Source: CAJCIS01 sp965276755 (lineage in GTDB: Bacteria; Pseudomonadota; Alphaproteobacteria; Acetobacterales; Acetobacteraceae). Taken from it: a stretch of 64,000 nucleotides of DNA. Position 1 is the stretch's first letter. Every line of letters begins with the position of its first letter. Of this stretch, positions 40,297 to 49,010 are shown piece by piece. Below the pieces are notes generated by a model, which was not told the origin of the DNA, ran no database searches, and saw only the letters and a list, made by a program, of their open reading frames with translations. The stretch is taken from the NCBI GenBank assembly GCA_965276755.1, contig OZ255625.1:3348001-3412000 (forward strand), given 5' to 3'. Position numbers and translations under genes: made by a program.

Positions 40297-42174
40297 TTAG
40301 GAGTGCGGCACTGCCCACATCAAATGGAGCAACTGACCAATTGTCTCTTCGTGCCAGCTTCCGCCTGTGTTGTCCCGCAATGCCGCCTGAGCGATGTCGT
40401 GCTCGAACGAACTTCCCGCGCTGCCGAGATGCGACGCAGCGTGGCTGGGCACGAAGCTGATGTCCGTGCCGCCGTTATTGTCGCTGCTGAGCGCGAAATT
40501 CGCCGTGGTGTAGCTGCCGGCAAGGTCGATGCGGGCGACGGTCAGGCTGCCTTGCAGCACCGTCAGCGTGCCGGCGGCAAATTTCAGCCTGTTTGCCGCC
40601 ACATGCTGCAGGTCGATGACATCACCGCTGCCAAAACCCGACAGCGTGCTGGTCAGCGAAGATTGTGTGCCCAACTGCAGCGTTGCATTGGCGGCGAAAT
40701 CCACGGCAACGCCGCCGAGCGCCGAGGCAACGAGCAGCGTGCCGCCGCTGGCAATATCGATCGTGCCGCTGCCGGAAACAGCGCCCGCCAGCACCAGCGT
40801 GCCGCTGTCGGTCAACATGGTGGTGCCAACCAGCGTGGTAGCGCCGGCAAGCGTCCAGTTGGCGCCGGCATCCACCGTAACCGTGGCCAGGCTGGTGTAA
40901 TTGCTTCCCAGGCCCGTCAAGGTGCCGGACGAGGCGCCCCCGGCCAGCACCAGCGCGTCGCCCGCACCTGCCTCGCCCGCCACCAGGCCTTGGAGTATGG
41001 CGCCCGGATCGATCACCAGCGTGCCGGTCAGGCTGCCGAACTGCACGGCATCACCCGCCGAGGGGGAGAACCCGCCATAGCTGTTTCCGGGGCTGCCGCC
41101 GGCTACCGTTCCGCTGACGATCAACGTGCCGCCATCGAGGATGACGCCGGCGCCACCGCCGCCGCCATATCCCTCGCGGGCTGAGCCGCCATGGCCGCCA
41201 TCGATTCTGCCGGCATCGACAAGAGTGGCATTCTGGACCGTGACGCCCGTGCCGCCATAGGCGCCATAGAAATGGTTGTCGTAGAAGGCGGCGCCGCCGG
41301 CGATCTCCCCCGTGTTGGTCAAGGTGGCGCCTGCGGACAGATCCACACCCGTGCCGCCCGTGCCATTGGGCGTGAAGTAGCTGAACCCGCCCTGCCCGCC
41401 GGTGATCGTGCCGCCGTTCATCATAGTGCCGCCGGCCATCTGCACGCCGGTGCCGCCTGGACCGGCTTCATACTGTCCATTGCCGCCGGTGATGGTGCCG
41501 GTGGTGTTGTTCAACGTGCCGCCGGCCAGGAGCAGGACGCCTACGCCGCCCGCGCCTGCCTGGTGGGTAAAGCCGGATTGCCCGTCGCTGCCGCCGCTGA
41601 TCGTGCCCGTATTGGTCAGGGTGCCAGCGACGCTCAACGCCACGCCCGCGCCTCCCGTGCCCCCGGTGTCATAGCCGTAACCGCCGCTGCCGCCGGTGAT
41701 GTGGCCGCTGTTGTTGATCGTGCCTGCGGCGGCAAGATTCAGGCCGATGCCCCCGGTTCCCCCGGTCGTGGCGCTGTCGAACATATTGCCGCCGGCGCCA
41801 CCGCCGATCAGGCCCGCATTGGTCACGGTGCCCCCGGCCAGCAGATCCACGCCGTCACCGCCGTGATAGGTGCCACCACCGGTCGCATAGCCGGCAGCGC
41901 CTCCGCTGATCGTTCCGGCATTGGTCAGCGCGAGTGCCGAGTTCATATCGATGCCGATGCCGCCATTCGCCGCGCCGTTGCCGGAGGCGCCCATGACCTG
42001 GCCGTCATTGTGAATGCTGGCGTGCCTCAGGCCAGCATGGCCGTAGATGCCGTTCGCGCCCTGTTGGGACGGCGCGATGGTGCCGGTCGAGGTAATGGTC
42101 AGCGAGCGGCCATAATTGGGCGGCCCAAGATCGACCGTATGGGTCACCAGGCCGGAAATCCTGCTTCTCGCCAT
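40297..42174 (-). CDS. Large glycine-rich beta-helix repeat protein, paralogue
   Basis: 625 residues, clearly homologous to the 735-residue protein just downstream: same start (ISGLVTHTVDLG), same IHNDGQVMGASGNGAANGG block, same TLTNTG/GGTG turns and same closing phrase (YTTANFALSSDNNGGTDISF). It is about 110 residues shorter, lacking part of the segment between the beta-helix and the C-terminal repeats. Export route unknown; a type I system or an uncharacterised route is possible. Expected at the cell surface or secreted. Confidence 0.72.
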   Translation of the reverse strand: MARSRISGLVTHTVDLGPPNYGRSLTITSTGTIAPSQQGANGIYGHAGLRHASIHNDGQVMGASGNGAANGGIGIDMNSALALTNAGTISGGAAGYATGGGTYHGGDGVDLLAGGTVTNAGLIGGGAGGNMFDSATTGGTGGIGLNLAAAGTINNSGHITGGSGGYGYDTGGTGGAGVALSVAGTLTNTGTISGGSDGQSGFTHQAGAGGVGVLLLAGGTLNNTTGTITGGNGQYEAGPGGTGVQMAGGTMMNGGTITGGQGGFSYFTPNGTGGTGVDLSAGATLTNTGEIAGGAAFYDNHFYGAYGGTGVTVQNATLVDAGRIDGGHGGSAREGYGGGGGAGVILDGGTLIVSGTVAGGSPGNSYGGFSPSAGDAVQFGSLTGTLVIDPGAILQGLVAGEAGAGDALVLAGGASSGTLTGLGSNYTSLATVTVDAGANWTLAGATTLVGTTMLTDSGTLVLAGAVSGSGTIDIASGGTLLVASALGGVAVDFAANATLQLGTQSSLTSTLSGFGSGDVIDLQHVAANRLKFAAGTLTVLQGSLTVARIDLAGSYTTANFALSSDNNGGTDISFVPSHAASHLGSAGSSFEHDIAQAALRDNTGGSWHEETIGQLLHLMWAVPHS

Positions 42175-42259
42175 GTCACAATCCCCCGAGGTGCGGCACC
42201 AAAGCGCGGGTATTCGTATTTGTCCCGCTATGGCACCAGGATTTCACAGTCGAGATTTT

Positions 42260-42817
42260 CTAGCAATGATGACTGCGCCTGCGCCTCAATAGCAGCCGTG
42301 TCGCGCCCGGATTTGCCGCATGCGGGTGGGCGGCGGCCAGGATCAGCGGCCGCAACCCCGCCTGATTGAGCCAGAACGGCAGCTCGCGCCGGATCACCCC
42401 ACCGGCCTCGCCACTGCCGCGCCCTGTAATGACTTCGACGCAGCGCACATGATCCCCGCTGGCTGCGTGCAGAAAACGCTCGAGCGCATGATAGGCCGCC
42501 TGCGTTGTCTTGCCGTGCAGGTCCAGCGTTCGCGCGGGCGGCAGGCGCCCGCCGTGGAAGCGGTTCCAGGACGAGCGGTCGAGCCCCGCTGGTGCGACGC
42601 CCGTCACCAGCTCGACCGGCGCTGCCCGCCTGGCATGGGGCGTTACCTCCGCATTAGCCCTGCCGCCCGGCTGGGGCGCGGGCGCTGCCGGCGCGGGCGA
42701 TGGGGCAGGGGCAGCTTCTTGCAGGGGTGCCGCGCCGGGAAGCCGTTTGATGTCCCGCGCAAAGGCGGCCCAAAGCACGCGATCGGCGTCGCTGAGCGGG
42801 TGGGGGCGGCATGCCAT
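42260..42817 (-). CDS. Smr-domain protein
   Basis: 185 residues. The C-terminal Smr domain has the hallmark TLDLHGKTTQAAYHALERFL and the VEVITGRGSGEAGGVIR loop, the features of small MutS-related endonuclease domains that act on DNA or RNA. The N-terminal part is short, starts MACRPHPLSDADRVLWAAF, and has an Ala/Pro linker. In alphaproteobacteria such stand-alone Smr proteins are common. The ATG at 42817 starts the conserved part; the open frame further upstream reads through a family A repeat. Confidence 0.85.
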   Translation of the reverse strand: MACRPHPLSDADRVLWAAFARDIKRLPGAAPLQEAAPAPSPAPAAPAPQPGGRANAEVTPHARRAAPVELVTGVAPAGLDRSSWNRFHGGRLPPARTLDLHGKTTQAAYHALERFLHAASGDHVRCVEVITGRGSGEAGGVIRRELPFWLNQAGLRPLILAAAHPHAANPGATRLLLRRRRSHHC

Positions 42818-42883
42818 GACGCGCCAGATGTGGTGCTGGATGCACGCGGGGCCACTCCCCGCCCGCGCCCAAACGTGGAAAGG

Positions 42884-43005
42884 TCGGGCAGATGTGCCAT
42901 CCCCCCCATTCATGAACCAAGGCCCAACAAAAGACGGGGGGTCTGGGGACTTGGGCGGAATCAGTCGGCGCATGCGCCGACCCGCCCGAGGCACATCCCC
43001 CCCAG
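42884..43005. repeat. Family A repeat with fifth tip type (A12)
   Basis: Left arm degenerate but with GATGTGCCATCCCCCCC; right arm GACGGGGGGTCTGGGG, in which the tip is replaced by a longer structure containing the perfect palindrome GTCGGCGCATGCGCCGAC (42965-42982), ending CACATCCCCCCCAG. It lies between the Smr gene and the membrane glycosyltransferase, and overlaps the latter's probable start. Confidence 0.8.
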
Positions 43006-44387
43006 CTCGTTCCCTTGGACCGATACGCGGCCCAATAGGCGCGCTGATCGTCATCCTGGCGGCGATGGGCGTGGCCCAGCGCGGACAGCGCCCGCTCTCG
43101 CTCAGCGCGTTCGACCAGCCCTTCTACCTAGGCATTGCGCATGACCTGATGCTGACAGGGCGCTTCACCAACGGCTTCATGTTCGACACCGCCGGTCCCG
43201 ATGGCGCCAGCCCCTCGGGGATGCGCTTCTCCCCGCTCTATCCCGCGCTGCTGGCCGTGGCCGCGACGATCGATCCCACCCTGCGGGCCGGCATGGCGTG
43301 CGTGGTCGCCACGCATGACCGGCCGGACGCGTGCACCTCGGCGGCGCCGGTCATGCGCGTCCTGCAATGTGGCATGTTGGCGGGCTTCTACCTTCTCCTC
43401 TGGTGGATCGGCGGAGAGGTGGCCGGCGGACTGGCCGGCGCCTGGCTCTCCTTGGGGCTGGCGCTGATTGCGGCCCCGCTGCTGCTGCGTTCGGCGGGCC
43501 TGCTGATGACCGAGATGCCCTGCCTTCTGTTCTGCACCGGCGCGATCGCCGCCTGGCTGCGAAGCTTGCGCGCGCCTCGACCGTGGATCTGGGCGGGTGC
43601 GGCCGGCGTTCTGCTGGGACTGACCGCGCTGACAAGGCCTGGCTTTCTCTACCTGCTGCCGTTCTGCGTCCTGCTGGCGTGCCTGCACGCGGCGCGGCGG
43701 GGGAGGTGGGAAGACGCTGCCGCAATGGCCCTGGGCGGGGCGGGGGTGCTGGCGCCGTGGATCCTGCGCAACCGCGTGGTGCTGGGGCGCGCAGCCCTGA
43801 CCTATGGCTATGACAGCCACACGCTGGTTCAGCGCATCGCCTTCGATACCATGTCCTGGCGCGAATACGGCCGTGCCTATCTCTGCTGGCTGCCAGATGG
43901 CACATCGCTGGGCCGGCGCTGGATCGGCCCGGGCGCCTGCGACCGGTTCGGCTGGGACGAGCAGCCTAGCTCCTTCTACACGCTTGGCCTGCGCCACATG
44001 CTGGACCAGACCCTGCGCGCCGCGGGCGGCTACGACCACCATCTGAGCTATCTGGTGCACACCTACATCCTGCCGCATCTGGCCTGGCACATGATGGTCT
44101 CTGTTCCGCTCGCCCTGCGCGGCGCCTACGTGGCGCATTGGTGGGGGTTTGTGCTTCTGCCCCTCTGCCTGTGCGCCACATGGGCGGCCCTGCGCCGAGG
44201 GCGGGCGCGCTACCTCGCGCTGGCCCTGCCCGCGCTGTTCATGCTGGGCTTCAACGCCTCGGTCGCGGTCAATCAGGTGCGCTACAATCTGCTGCTGGTG
44301 CCGGCCTATGCCGTGGCTGGCGCGTTGTGTTTGCGCCGTGCGGGGGTGCGCTGGCATGATGGGGGCAACGGAGCGGCGCGGACGTGA
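42972..44387 (+). CDS. Polytopic membrane protein, GT39-like glycosyltransferase family
   Basis: About 471 residues with ten or so hydrophobic helices. The first loop contains SAFDQPFYLGIAHDLMLTG and SGMRFSPLYPALLAVAA, the pattern of dolichyl-phosphate-mannose-type and ArnT-like transferases that use lipid-linked sugars. The substrate is unknown. The first helix (IGALIVILAAMGVA) needs a start upstream of ATG 43066, and the nearest in-frame ATG is at 42972, inside the palindrome of repeat A12. Start confidence is therefore low. The stop overlaps the next gene. Confidence 0.65.
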   Translation: MRRPARGTSPPARSLGPIRGPIGALIVILAAMGVAQRGQRPLSLSAFDQPFYLGIAHDLMLTGRFTNGFMFDTAGPDGASPSGMRFSPLYPALLAVAATIDPTLRAGMACVVATHDRPDACTSAAPVMRVLQCGMLAGFYLLLWWIGGEVAGGLAGAWLSLGLALIAAPLLLRSAGLLMTEMPCLLFCTGAIAAWLRSLRAPRPWIWAGAAGVLLGLTALTRPGFLYLLPFCVLLACLHAARRGRWEDAAAMALGGAGVLAPWILRNRVVLGRAALTYGYDSHTLVQRIAFDTMSWREYGRAYLCWLPDGTSLGRRWIGPGACDRFGWDEQPSSFYTLGLRHMLDQTLRAAGGYDHHLSYLVHTYILPHLAWHMMVSVPLALRGAYVAHWWGFVLLPLCLCATWAALRRGRARYLALALPALFMLGFNASVAVNQVRYNLLLVPAYAVAGALCLRRAGVRWHDGGNGAART

Positions 44388-44725
44388 TGGCAGGCAGGGC
44401 AATGGCAGAGATGGGCGTGATTACCCGGCCGGTGTGGCCGGTCATTGCCGGCCCCGGCGGTCCTGGTCTGCTGGACCCGTTTAATCCGGCCGGCGCGCTG
44501 CTGTTCGACACGTCGTTCGGCGCAACACCGCAGGACGCGCTGGCGGTGTTCTTTTCGCGCGAATTGCCCGAGCTGGACTGGCTGGCCGATTACGTCATGG
44601 ACGAGACGGTCAAGACGTATGCGCAAGACAGCGAGCCCCATTTCGATGTCGATGAGGAGGAAGAGCCTCACTTTGAAAAGCGCGCCCTGACGACGACGGC
44701 ATCCGATTCAGGCTGGGATATCTGA
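44387..44725 (+). CDS. Small acidic hypothetical protein
   Basis: 112 residues, soluble. The middle has LLFDTSFGATPQDALAVFF and LDWLADYVMDETV; the end is strongly acidic (DVDEEEEPHF). No family recognised. The ATG overlaps the TGA of the membrane protein gene (TGATG), suggesting coupling. A later in-frame ATG at 44402 has AGGG before it and is an alternative start. Confidence 0.5.
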   Translation: MAGRAMAEMGVITRPVWPVIAGPGGPGLLDPFNPAGALLFDTSFGATPQDALAVFFSRELPELDWLADYVMDETVKTYAQDSEPHFDVDEEEEPHFEKRALTTTASDSGWDI

Positions 44726-44761
44726 CAAAAGTCTTTTTGTTCTTGTTTTCAAAAAAGGACT
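44726..44761. repeat. Family C repeat, imperfect arm (C4)
   Basis: CAAAAGTCTTTTTGTTCTTG then TTTTCAAAAAAGGAC; the stem is less perfect than in other copies. It sits between the convergent stops of the small acidic gene and the HIT gene, right after the first stop codon. Confidence 0.65.
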
Positions 44762-44770
44762 GCTTGCTTT

Positions 44771-45148
44771 CTACTCGACGAGCATAGGCCCAAGCGGCCG
44801 CCCGCCAAAGATATGCACGTGGAAATGCGCCACTTCCTGGTGCCCATGCGCGCCCATGTTGGCCAGAATGCGGTAGCCCGGCGCCTCCAGCCCCAATTGC
44901 CGCGCGACGGTACCGACTGCCGCGAAGAAGCCTGCGATCTGCGCCGGCGTGGCGCCGGCGGAAAAATCCGCAAGAGAGACGAAGGGCGCCCTGGGGATGA
45001 CCAGCACGTGCACGGGCGCGCGCGGGGCGATGTCTGGGAAGGCGAGCGCCCATTCGTCTTCGTAGAGGCGTTTGGTGGGCAATTCGCCGCGGAGGATGCG
45101 GGCAAAGACGTTGGTGTCGTCATAGGGGGGAAGGCCGGAGACGGGCAT
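44771..45148 (-). CDS. HIT-family nucleotide hydrolase
   Basis: 125 residues. The histidine triad is HFHVHIFGG near the C-terminus; the N-terminal part has DDTNVFARILRGELPTKRLY and the helix region PVHVLVIPRAP. These match HINT-type proteins that hydrolyse nucleoside phosphoramidates. ATG 45148 gives the normal family length; ATG 45175 is an alternative. It is divergent from the next membrane protein gene, about 110 bases apart. Confidence 0.9.
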   Translation of the reverse strand: MPVSGLPPYDDTNVFARILRGELPTKRLYEDEWALAFPDIAPRAPVHVLVIPRAPFVSLADFSAGATPAQIAGFFAAVGTVARQLGLEAPGYRILANMGAHGHQEVAHFHVHIFGGRPLGPMLVE

Positions 45149-45258
45149 GGCGGGCTGGGTCCTGAAATGTGCCATGCGCCTTACGGCAATGCGCAGTTTC
45201 AACCAACCCGGAAAGCCACGCCCATTAACGATCAGCGCCGAACGTGCTTTAGCGCGCC

Positions 45259-46815
45259 ATGACACAAACGCGCATTTACATAGCGGGCCTGGCGGATCGC
45301 TACGCCCTCAAGCTTGGCTTGGTGATTGTCGTGGGTGCAAGCCTGCGCATGCTGACCGCATCAGGCTCGGCTTCTCCCGGATGGATGTCCTGGGCCGATC
45401 AAGATCACTACTTTGTCTCCGCCCAGGCCTGGGCGCACGGCAAGCTGGATGCGTCACTGCATCATTATCCTCCTGGCTACAGTTTGATGGGGGCCCCATT
45501 TGTCCGGTTGCTGAAGGTTCAAGCCTTTGCAGTGCCCGACCTGCTCTGCCTGATGGCGTGCCTTATCCTGTTTGCCGCACTCGGCCGGCGGCTGCTTCCG
45601 GACATGCCGGGGTGGCGCGCCGCGTGCGTTGCCGCATTCCTGTATTCGACTTTATCAAGCCCGGTCCTGCGCAACGTCTGGATCGTGCCCTGGAATACGA
45701 CGGGTGCGGCGCCCTTTGGCTTCGCGGCACTTCTGGCCACATTGCGTCTGTGCGAGGCGCCCGGATTGGTAACCGCGGCCGTGCTCGGCGGGCTGCTTGG
45801 CATCATGGCGGGCATCAGGCCGACCGACGCCGCAATCCTGGCGGTCGTCTGCGCCGCTTATGCAGTGACGCAGCTTGCGCGCGCCGGCCTGCGCAAGCTG
45901 CTTGGGCTGGCGGGTGTGGGCGGTGCGGCGATATGTCTGGGCGCAGCACCGTTGGCATTGGCTCACCTGGCGGTGCATGGCGCCTCGGGCGGGGATTACC
46001 TCGCCAAATCGGCCAATATCGGTTTCGAATGGCGGCTGCTGCCGCTGCGGTGGGTCACCTTGGTGCTTGACCCGCATCCGCTCCTGCCGGAGGGCACGGG
46101 GCTGGCCGAAGCGTTGCCTTGGATCGGCCCAGGCTTGGCCGGATTGCTGCTGATGACGACGATGTCGGGAAAGTGCGAACGCGAATGGCGGCTCATCGGC
46201 GCCGCCATTGTGCTGCATTGGTGCCTCTACCTCGCCTACCGCGACCTGCAGCCCTACGGTTTATGGCGTTTCTATAACCTGCATTATTTTAAATGGACCT
46301 TTCCGTTCCTGCTGTTGGCCGCCCTGCGCCTCGCCGCGGCATTGGCGCGCCGTCGGCAACGCAGCATGGCTATCCTTGCCGTGGCCTGCGCTGCGCCGAT
46401 GCTGCTTTGGCAACCTATTGGCCGGCGCGAGGCGGCACCGGCCAGCACAATTCGGGCCGGCGGCGATGGCAGCATGCGTCTGGACCCGGGATTGGCCGGC
46501 GTGAGCGAAGCGCTGTTCCTGCCGCTGCTGGGAAGCTGGCACGATATCTATTTAGGCCACGCGACGGTAACGGCCGGTCGGGCCGTGTATCGCAACACGT
46601 GGGACTTCAAGTTGCAGCCCGTTGCCGGCGGGGCGCTGCTGCAGCCATTGCGGCCTTTTATGTCAGGGCCGATGACCTTCCAGGCAGCAACAGGGACCTC
46701 GCTTGGCGGCGGCGATGTCGTTCGGATTTCAGAGACGCTGCGTCTTGGTTTGCCTTGCGCGATATTACCTTGGCGCATGGGCTGCCAGACGCCCGATTAT
46801 GGCGGCGGGCTTTGA
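45259..46815 (+). CDS. Polytopic membrane protein, glycosyltransferase-like
   Basis: 518 residues, about ten hydrophobic helices. WADQDHYFVSAQAWAHGK followed by HYPPGYSLMGAPFVRLL recalls the first periplasmic loop of GT39/GT-C lipid-linked sugar transferases (acidic residue, then a P-x-Y/PPGY segment). The end (ISETLRLGLPCAILPW) is soluble. Not similar enough to the protein at 42972 to be a recent duplicate. Its 3' end overlaps the convergent neighbour by 19 bases. Confidence 0.65.
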   Translation: MTQTRIYIAGLADRYALKLGLVIVVGASLRMLTASGSASPGWMSWADQDHYFVSAQAWAHGKLDASLHHYPPGYSLMGAPFVRLLKVQAFAVPDLLCLMACLILFAALGRRLLPDMPGWRAACVAAFLYSTLSSPVLRNVWIVPWNTTGAAPFGFAALLATLRLCEAPGLVTAAVLGGLLGIMAGIRPTDAAILAVVCAAYAVTQLARAGLRKLLGLAGVGGAAICLGAAPLALAHLAVHGASGGDYLAKSANIGFEWRLLPLRWVTLVLDPHPLLPEGTGLAEALPWIGPGLAGLLLMTTMSGKCEREWRLIGAAIVLHWCLYLAYRDLQPYGLWRFYNLHYFKWTFPFLLLAALRLAAALARRRQRSMAILAVACAAPMLLWQPIGRREAAPASTIRAGGDGSMRLDPGLAGVSEALFLPLLGSWHDIYLGHATVTAGRAVYRNTWDFKLQPVAGGALLQPLRPFMSGPMTFQAATGTSLGGGDVVRISETLRLGLPCAILPWRMGCQTPDYGGGL

Positions 46816-48452
46816 AGGGGGCCAAGGCTGCTTTCGGACGCGCCAAGCTTGGCGCGCACGGAAGCCCTTTGCGAGCATAGCGTGTAATCGGACAATGTCG
46901 CGCACATACCGGCGGCCCATGGCCGCGCCATGACGGCCGGGCGAAAGCCGGGTTGTACGACGAGGAGATCTCCCGGCATGGGCGGCTGTGCCAGCACCGC
47001 GGCAAGATCGCAATTCTGCTGATGAGTGGCACGCGCGACGTAGGCCGTATTGGTTGCCATATTCGTCTCCGCCGCTATCCATAGCGGCTGCATCAGCGGC
47101 ATGTCGTGTCCCGGCGTGCAACCAAAAGGCGGCACGACAACGAGCCTGTCGGAGGCATTTGCGGCGGCACGAAATGCCTGGGGATCAAACAGCCACCGCG
47201 CGGGTGAGTGCAGGCCCGAATAGACGCGCGCGAACAGCATGCTCGTATCCACAAGCTGCAATAACGCGGCAGCGGGCAGCAAAATGACCGCAATGCGCGG
47301 CTTTCTTGCCGCCAGCATGCTTACGCACGCGACCAATGTTACGTAGGCAACAGGCCAAAAAAGCCTGCTGCTGGCGCGAACCATTTCAAGCGGACCCAAC
47401 GCGGTGTGTATCCTGAACAGGAGGAATTTTCCCAACGTCACCTTGTTGCTGAGCGCAAGCAGCCAAAGTCCCATGCAGGCCACGGCCAGGCCGGCATGGC
47501 GTGACAATGCCTGGCGCCACGCGTCCCTGCAAACCGCGAGCACAGCGATGATCAGAACGATCAAGCCTACGCCAAGATAGCCATCGCCTGCATTCTGCCC
47601 GCCGGTTGCGTCCAGATCGGCTGTGGTGAAACCTTGGATGATGGCTGAGTTAACCGGGAAGACAGGGGCCGCGAGATTGAGTGAGAAGTATCCGTAGCCA
47701 CCCGGACTCTGACCCGCCGTCAAACCGAACACGGCCGCGAGCACACCGACCGCGATGCAGGATGCCGCCAGGCAGGCAGTCGTACTCATCCAGGCGCGAT
47801 CTTGCCGCAGCAGCAACGTTGCCGGCGCCGCTGCGAACACAAAAGCTGCCATGACCACGAGATAGGGGTGCACGAGCAGCAATGCCGGCAGCAGAACGCA
47901 GGCGGCAACGAGCGACCATTTCGATGCGCGCACGATACGCAGATATAGCCCGATCATGCCGAGCAACGCGCAATGCGTTTCCAGCGAGGAATGCCAAAAT
48001 CCGGCCAGGAAGGCGGGTTGTGCCGAGGCCATGACCGCGACGGTGCACGCGGGCATAAGCCGCCGCTCGCCCGTCCCGCGAAGGGCGAATATTGCGCTGG
48101 CCGGCTGGGCGAGCCAGCACAGCGCCTGCCAGACCGTGACGACCTGATCGAAATGCGGCAATGCCGGCCGCAGCGATTTGGCAAACATGGTGGCAAGCGG
48201 ATTGCTGTCCATAAAGGCGATGTTCACGCCCCAGGGCGCCATGAGCTGCGGCGCGACCAGCACCGGCCAATGCCAAGGTGCGCCGAAGAGATAGCGCTGG
48301 CCAACGACATGGGTCGCAAAATCCGCGGTCGGCGGTGCGCCCTCCGGCAGGCCGCCCAGCAATGCCCAGGCAGGAAAAATGGTCACCACCAGCACCGCGC
48401 CAAATAGCAGCGCGAAAACATAGATCGACCGTCCCGTCGCTGGTCCCATCAT
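46797..48452 (-). CDS. Polytopic membrane protein of DUF6311 type
   Basis: 551 residues with about ten hydrophobic helices and a soluble C-terminal domain. The opening has YVFALLFGAVLVVTIFP and a loop with HVVGQRYLFGAPWHWPVL, which I recall from DUF6311-type membrane proteins, a group related in layout to GT-C transferases. The C-terminal part (RLVVVPPFGCTPGHDMPLMQ) would face the periplasm. Function unknown; glycan or lipid modification is a reasonable inference from the neighbouring GT-C-like genes. Confidence 0.6.
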   Translation of the reverse strand: MMGPATGRSIYVFALLFGAVLVVTIFPAWALLGGLPEGAPPTADFATHVVGQRYLFGAPWHWPVLVAPQLMAPWGVNIAFMDSNPLATMFAKSLRPALPHFDQVVTVWQALCWLAQPASAIFALRGTGERRLMPACTVAVMASAQPAFLAGFWHSSLETHCALLGMIGLYLRIVRASKWSLVAACVLLPALLLVHPYLVVMAAFVFAAAPATLLLRQDRAWMSTTACLAASCIAVGVLAAVFGLTAGQSPGGYGYFSLNLAAPVFPVNSAIIQGFTTADLDATGGQNAGDGYLGVGLIVLIIAVLAVCRDAWRQALSRHAGLAVACMGLWLLALSNKVTLGKFLLFRIHTALGPLEMVRASSRLFWPVAYVTLVACVSMLAARKPRIAVILLPAAALLQLVDTSMLFARVYSGLHSPARWLFDPQAFRAAANASDRLVVVPPFGCTPGHDMPLMQPLWIAAETNMATNTAYVARATHQQNCDLAAVLAQPPMPGDLLVVQPGFRPAVMARPWAAGMCATLSDYTLCSQRASVRAKLGASESSLGPLQSPPP

Positions 48453-48469
48453 CAGCCTTTAGAGTAAGG

Positions 48470-48578
48470 CTGGGGGAGATGTGCCATCCCCCCCAGACCC
48501 CCCGTCTTGAGTCAGGACGAAGTTTAAATGAATGACGGGGGGTCTGGGGGGGATGGCACATCTCCCCCAGCCTTTTTT
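48470..48578. repeat. Family A repeat, best complete copy (A13)
   Basis: Arms of about 37 bases are perfect inverted repeats: CTGGGGGAGATGTGCCATCC plus C-run and GACCCCCCGTC on the left, the exact reverse complement on the right (from 48534). Core TTGAGTCAGGACGAAGTTTA. A CCTTTTTT run follows on the plus strand. It lies between hisE and the DUF6311-type gene. Confidence 0.92.
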
Positions 48579-48581
48579 CAC

Positions 48582-48995
48582 CTACGGAATTTTGCTCGTC
48601 GCCGCCACGCCGGCCAGCCGCCGCCGCGCCGCCTTTTCGGCCACGCCCGAAACCCCCTCGCGCCGCTCAAGCTCCGCCCAGACCTGCGACGGATGCACGC
48701 TCGCCGACACCCACAACACCAGAAGATGATAGAGCACGTCAGCGCTTTCGCACACGAGCGCCGCGGTATCGCCACCCACCGCTTCGATGATGCACTCGAC
48801 CGCTTCCTCGCCGAATTTCTGCGCGACCTTGGGCGTGCCCCGCTGCAACAGGCGCGCGGAATGGCTGAGTGCCGGGTCCGCGGCGCGGCGGTCCATCACC
48901 ACCTCCCACAGCCGGTCGATGACCGCGGGCGTAACCCCCAATGAGGCCGGGATCGGCCGCGCCTGCTTGGGCGCTTTGGCAGCTTTCTTGGCCAA
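48582..48995 (-). CDS. hisE: Phosphoribosyl-ATP pyrophosphatase
   Basis: 137 residues, the MazG-like enzyme of the second step of histidine synthesis. The acidic metal-binding motifs KFGEEAVECIIEAV and LVCESADVLYHLLVLW are clear. A Lys/Ala-rich N-terminal tail (MAKKAAKAPKQARP) is unusual. It starts 15 bases after hisF ends, in the order cfa-hisF-hisE. Confidence 0.94.
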   Translation of the reverse strand: MAKKAAKAPKQARPIPASLGVTPAVIDRLWEVVMDRRAADPALSHSARLLQRGTPKVAQKFGEEAVECIIEAVGGDTAALVCESADVLYHLLVLWVSASVHPSQVWAELERREGVSGVAEKAARRRLAGVAATSKIP

Positions 48996-49010
48996 GACTC
49001 GGGTGTCTCC

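Noticed and set aside
38913..42369. Two long plus-strand frames (about 515 and 392 codons) opposite the paralogous beta-helix genes
   Set aside because: Both mirror Gly-rich repeat coding on the minus strand. Their resemblance to each other follows from the paralogy of the real genes.
42510..42971. An N-terminal extension of the GT39-like membrane protein back to 42510
   Set aside because: This part lies opposite the Smr-domain gene and repeat A12, and has no membrane or signal character.
48470..48578. A13 as intrinsic terminator of hisE
   Set aside because: The T-run after this copy is on the plus strand, while hisE is transcribed on the minus strand; in that direction the stem is not followed by T residues.
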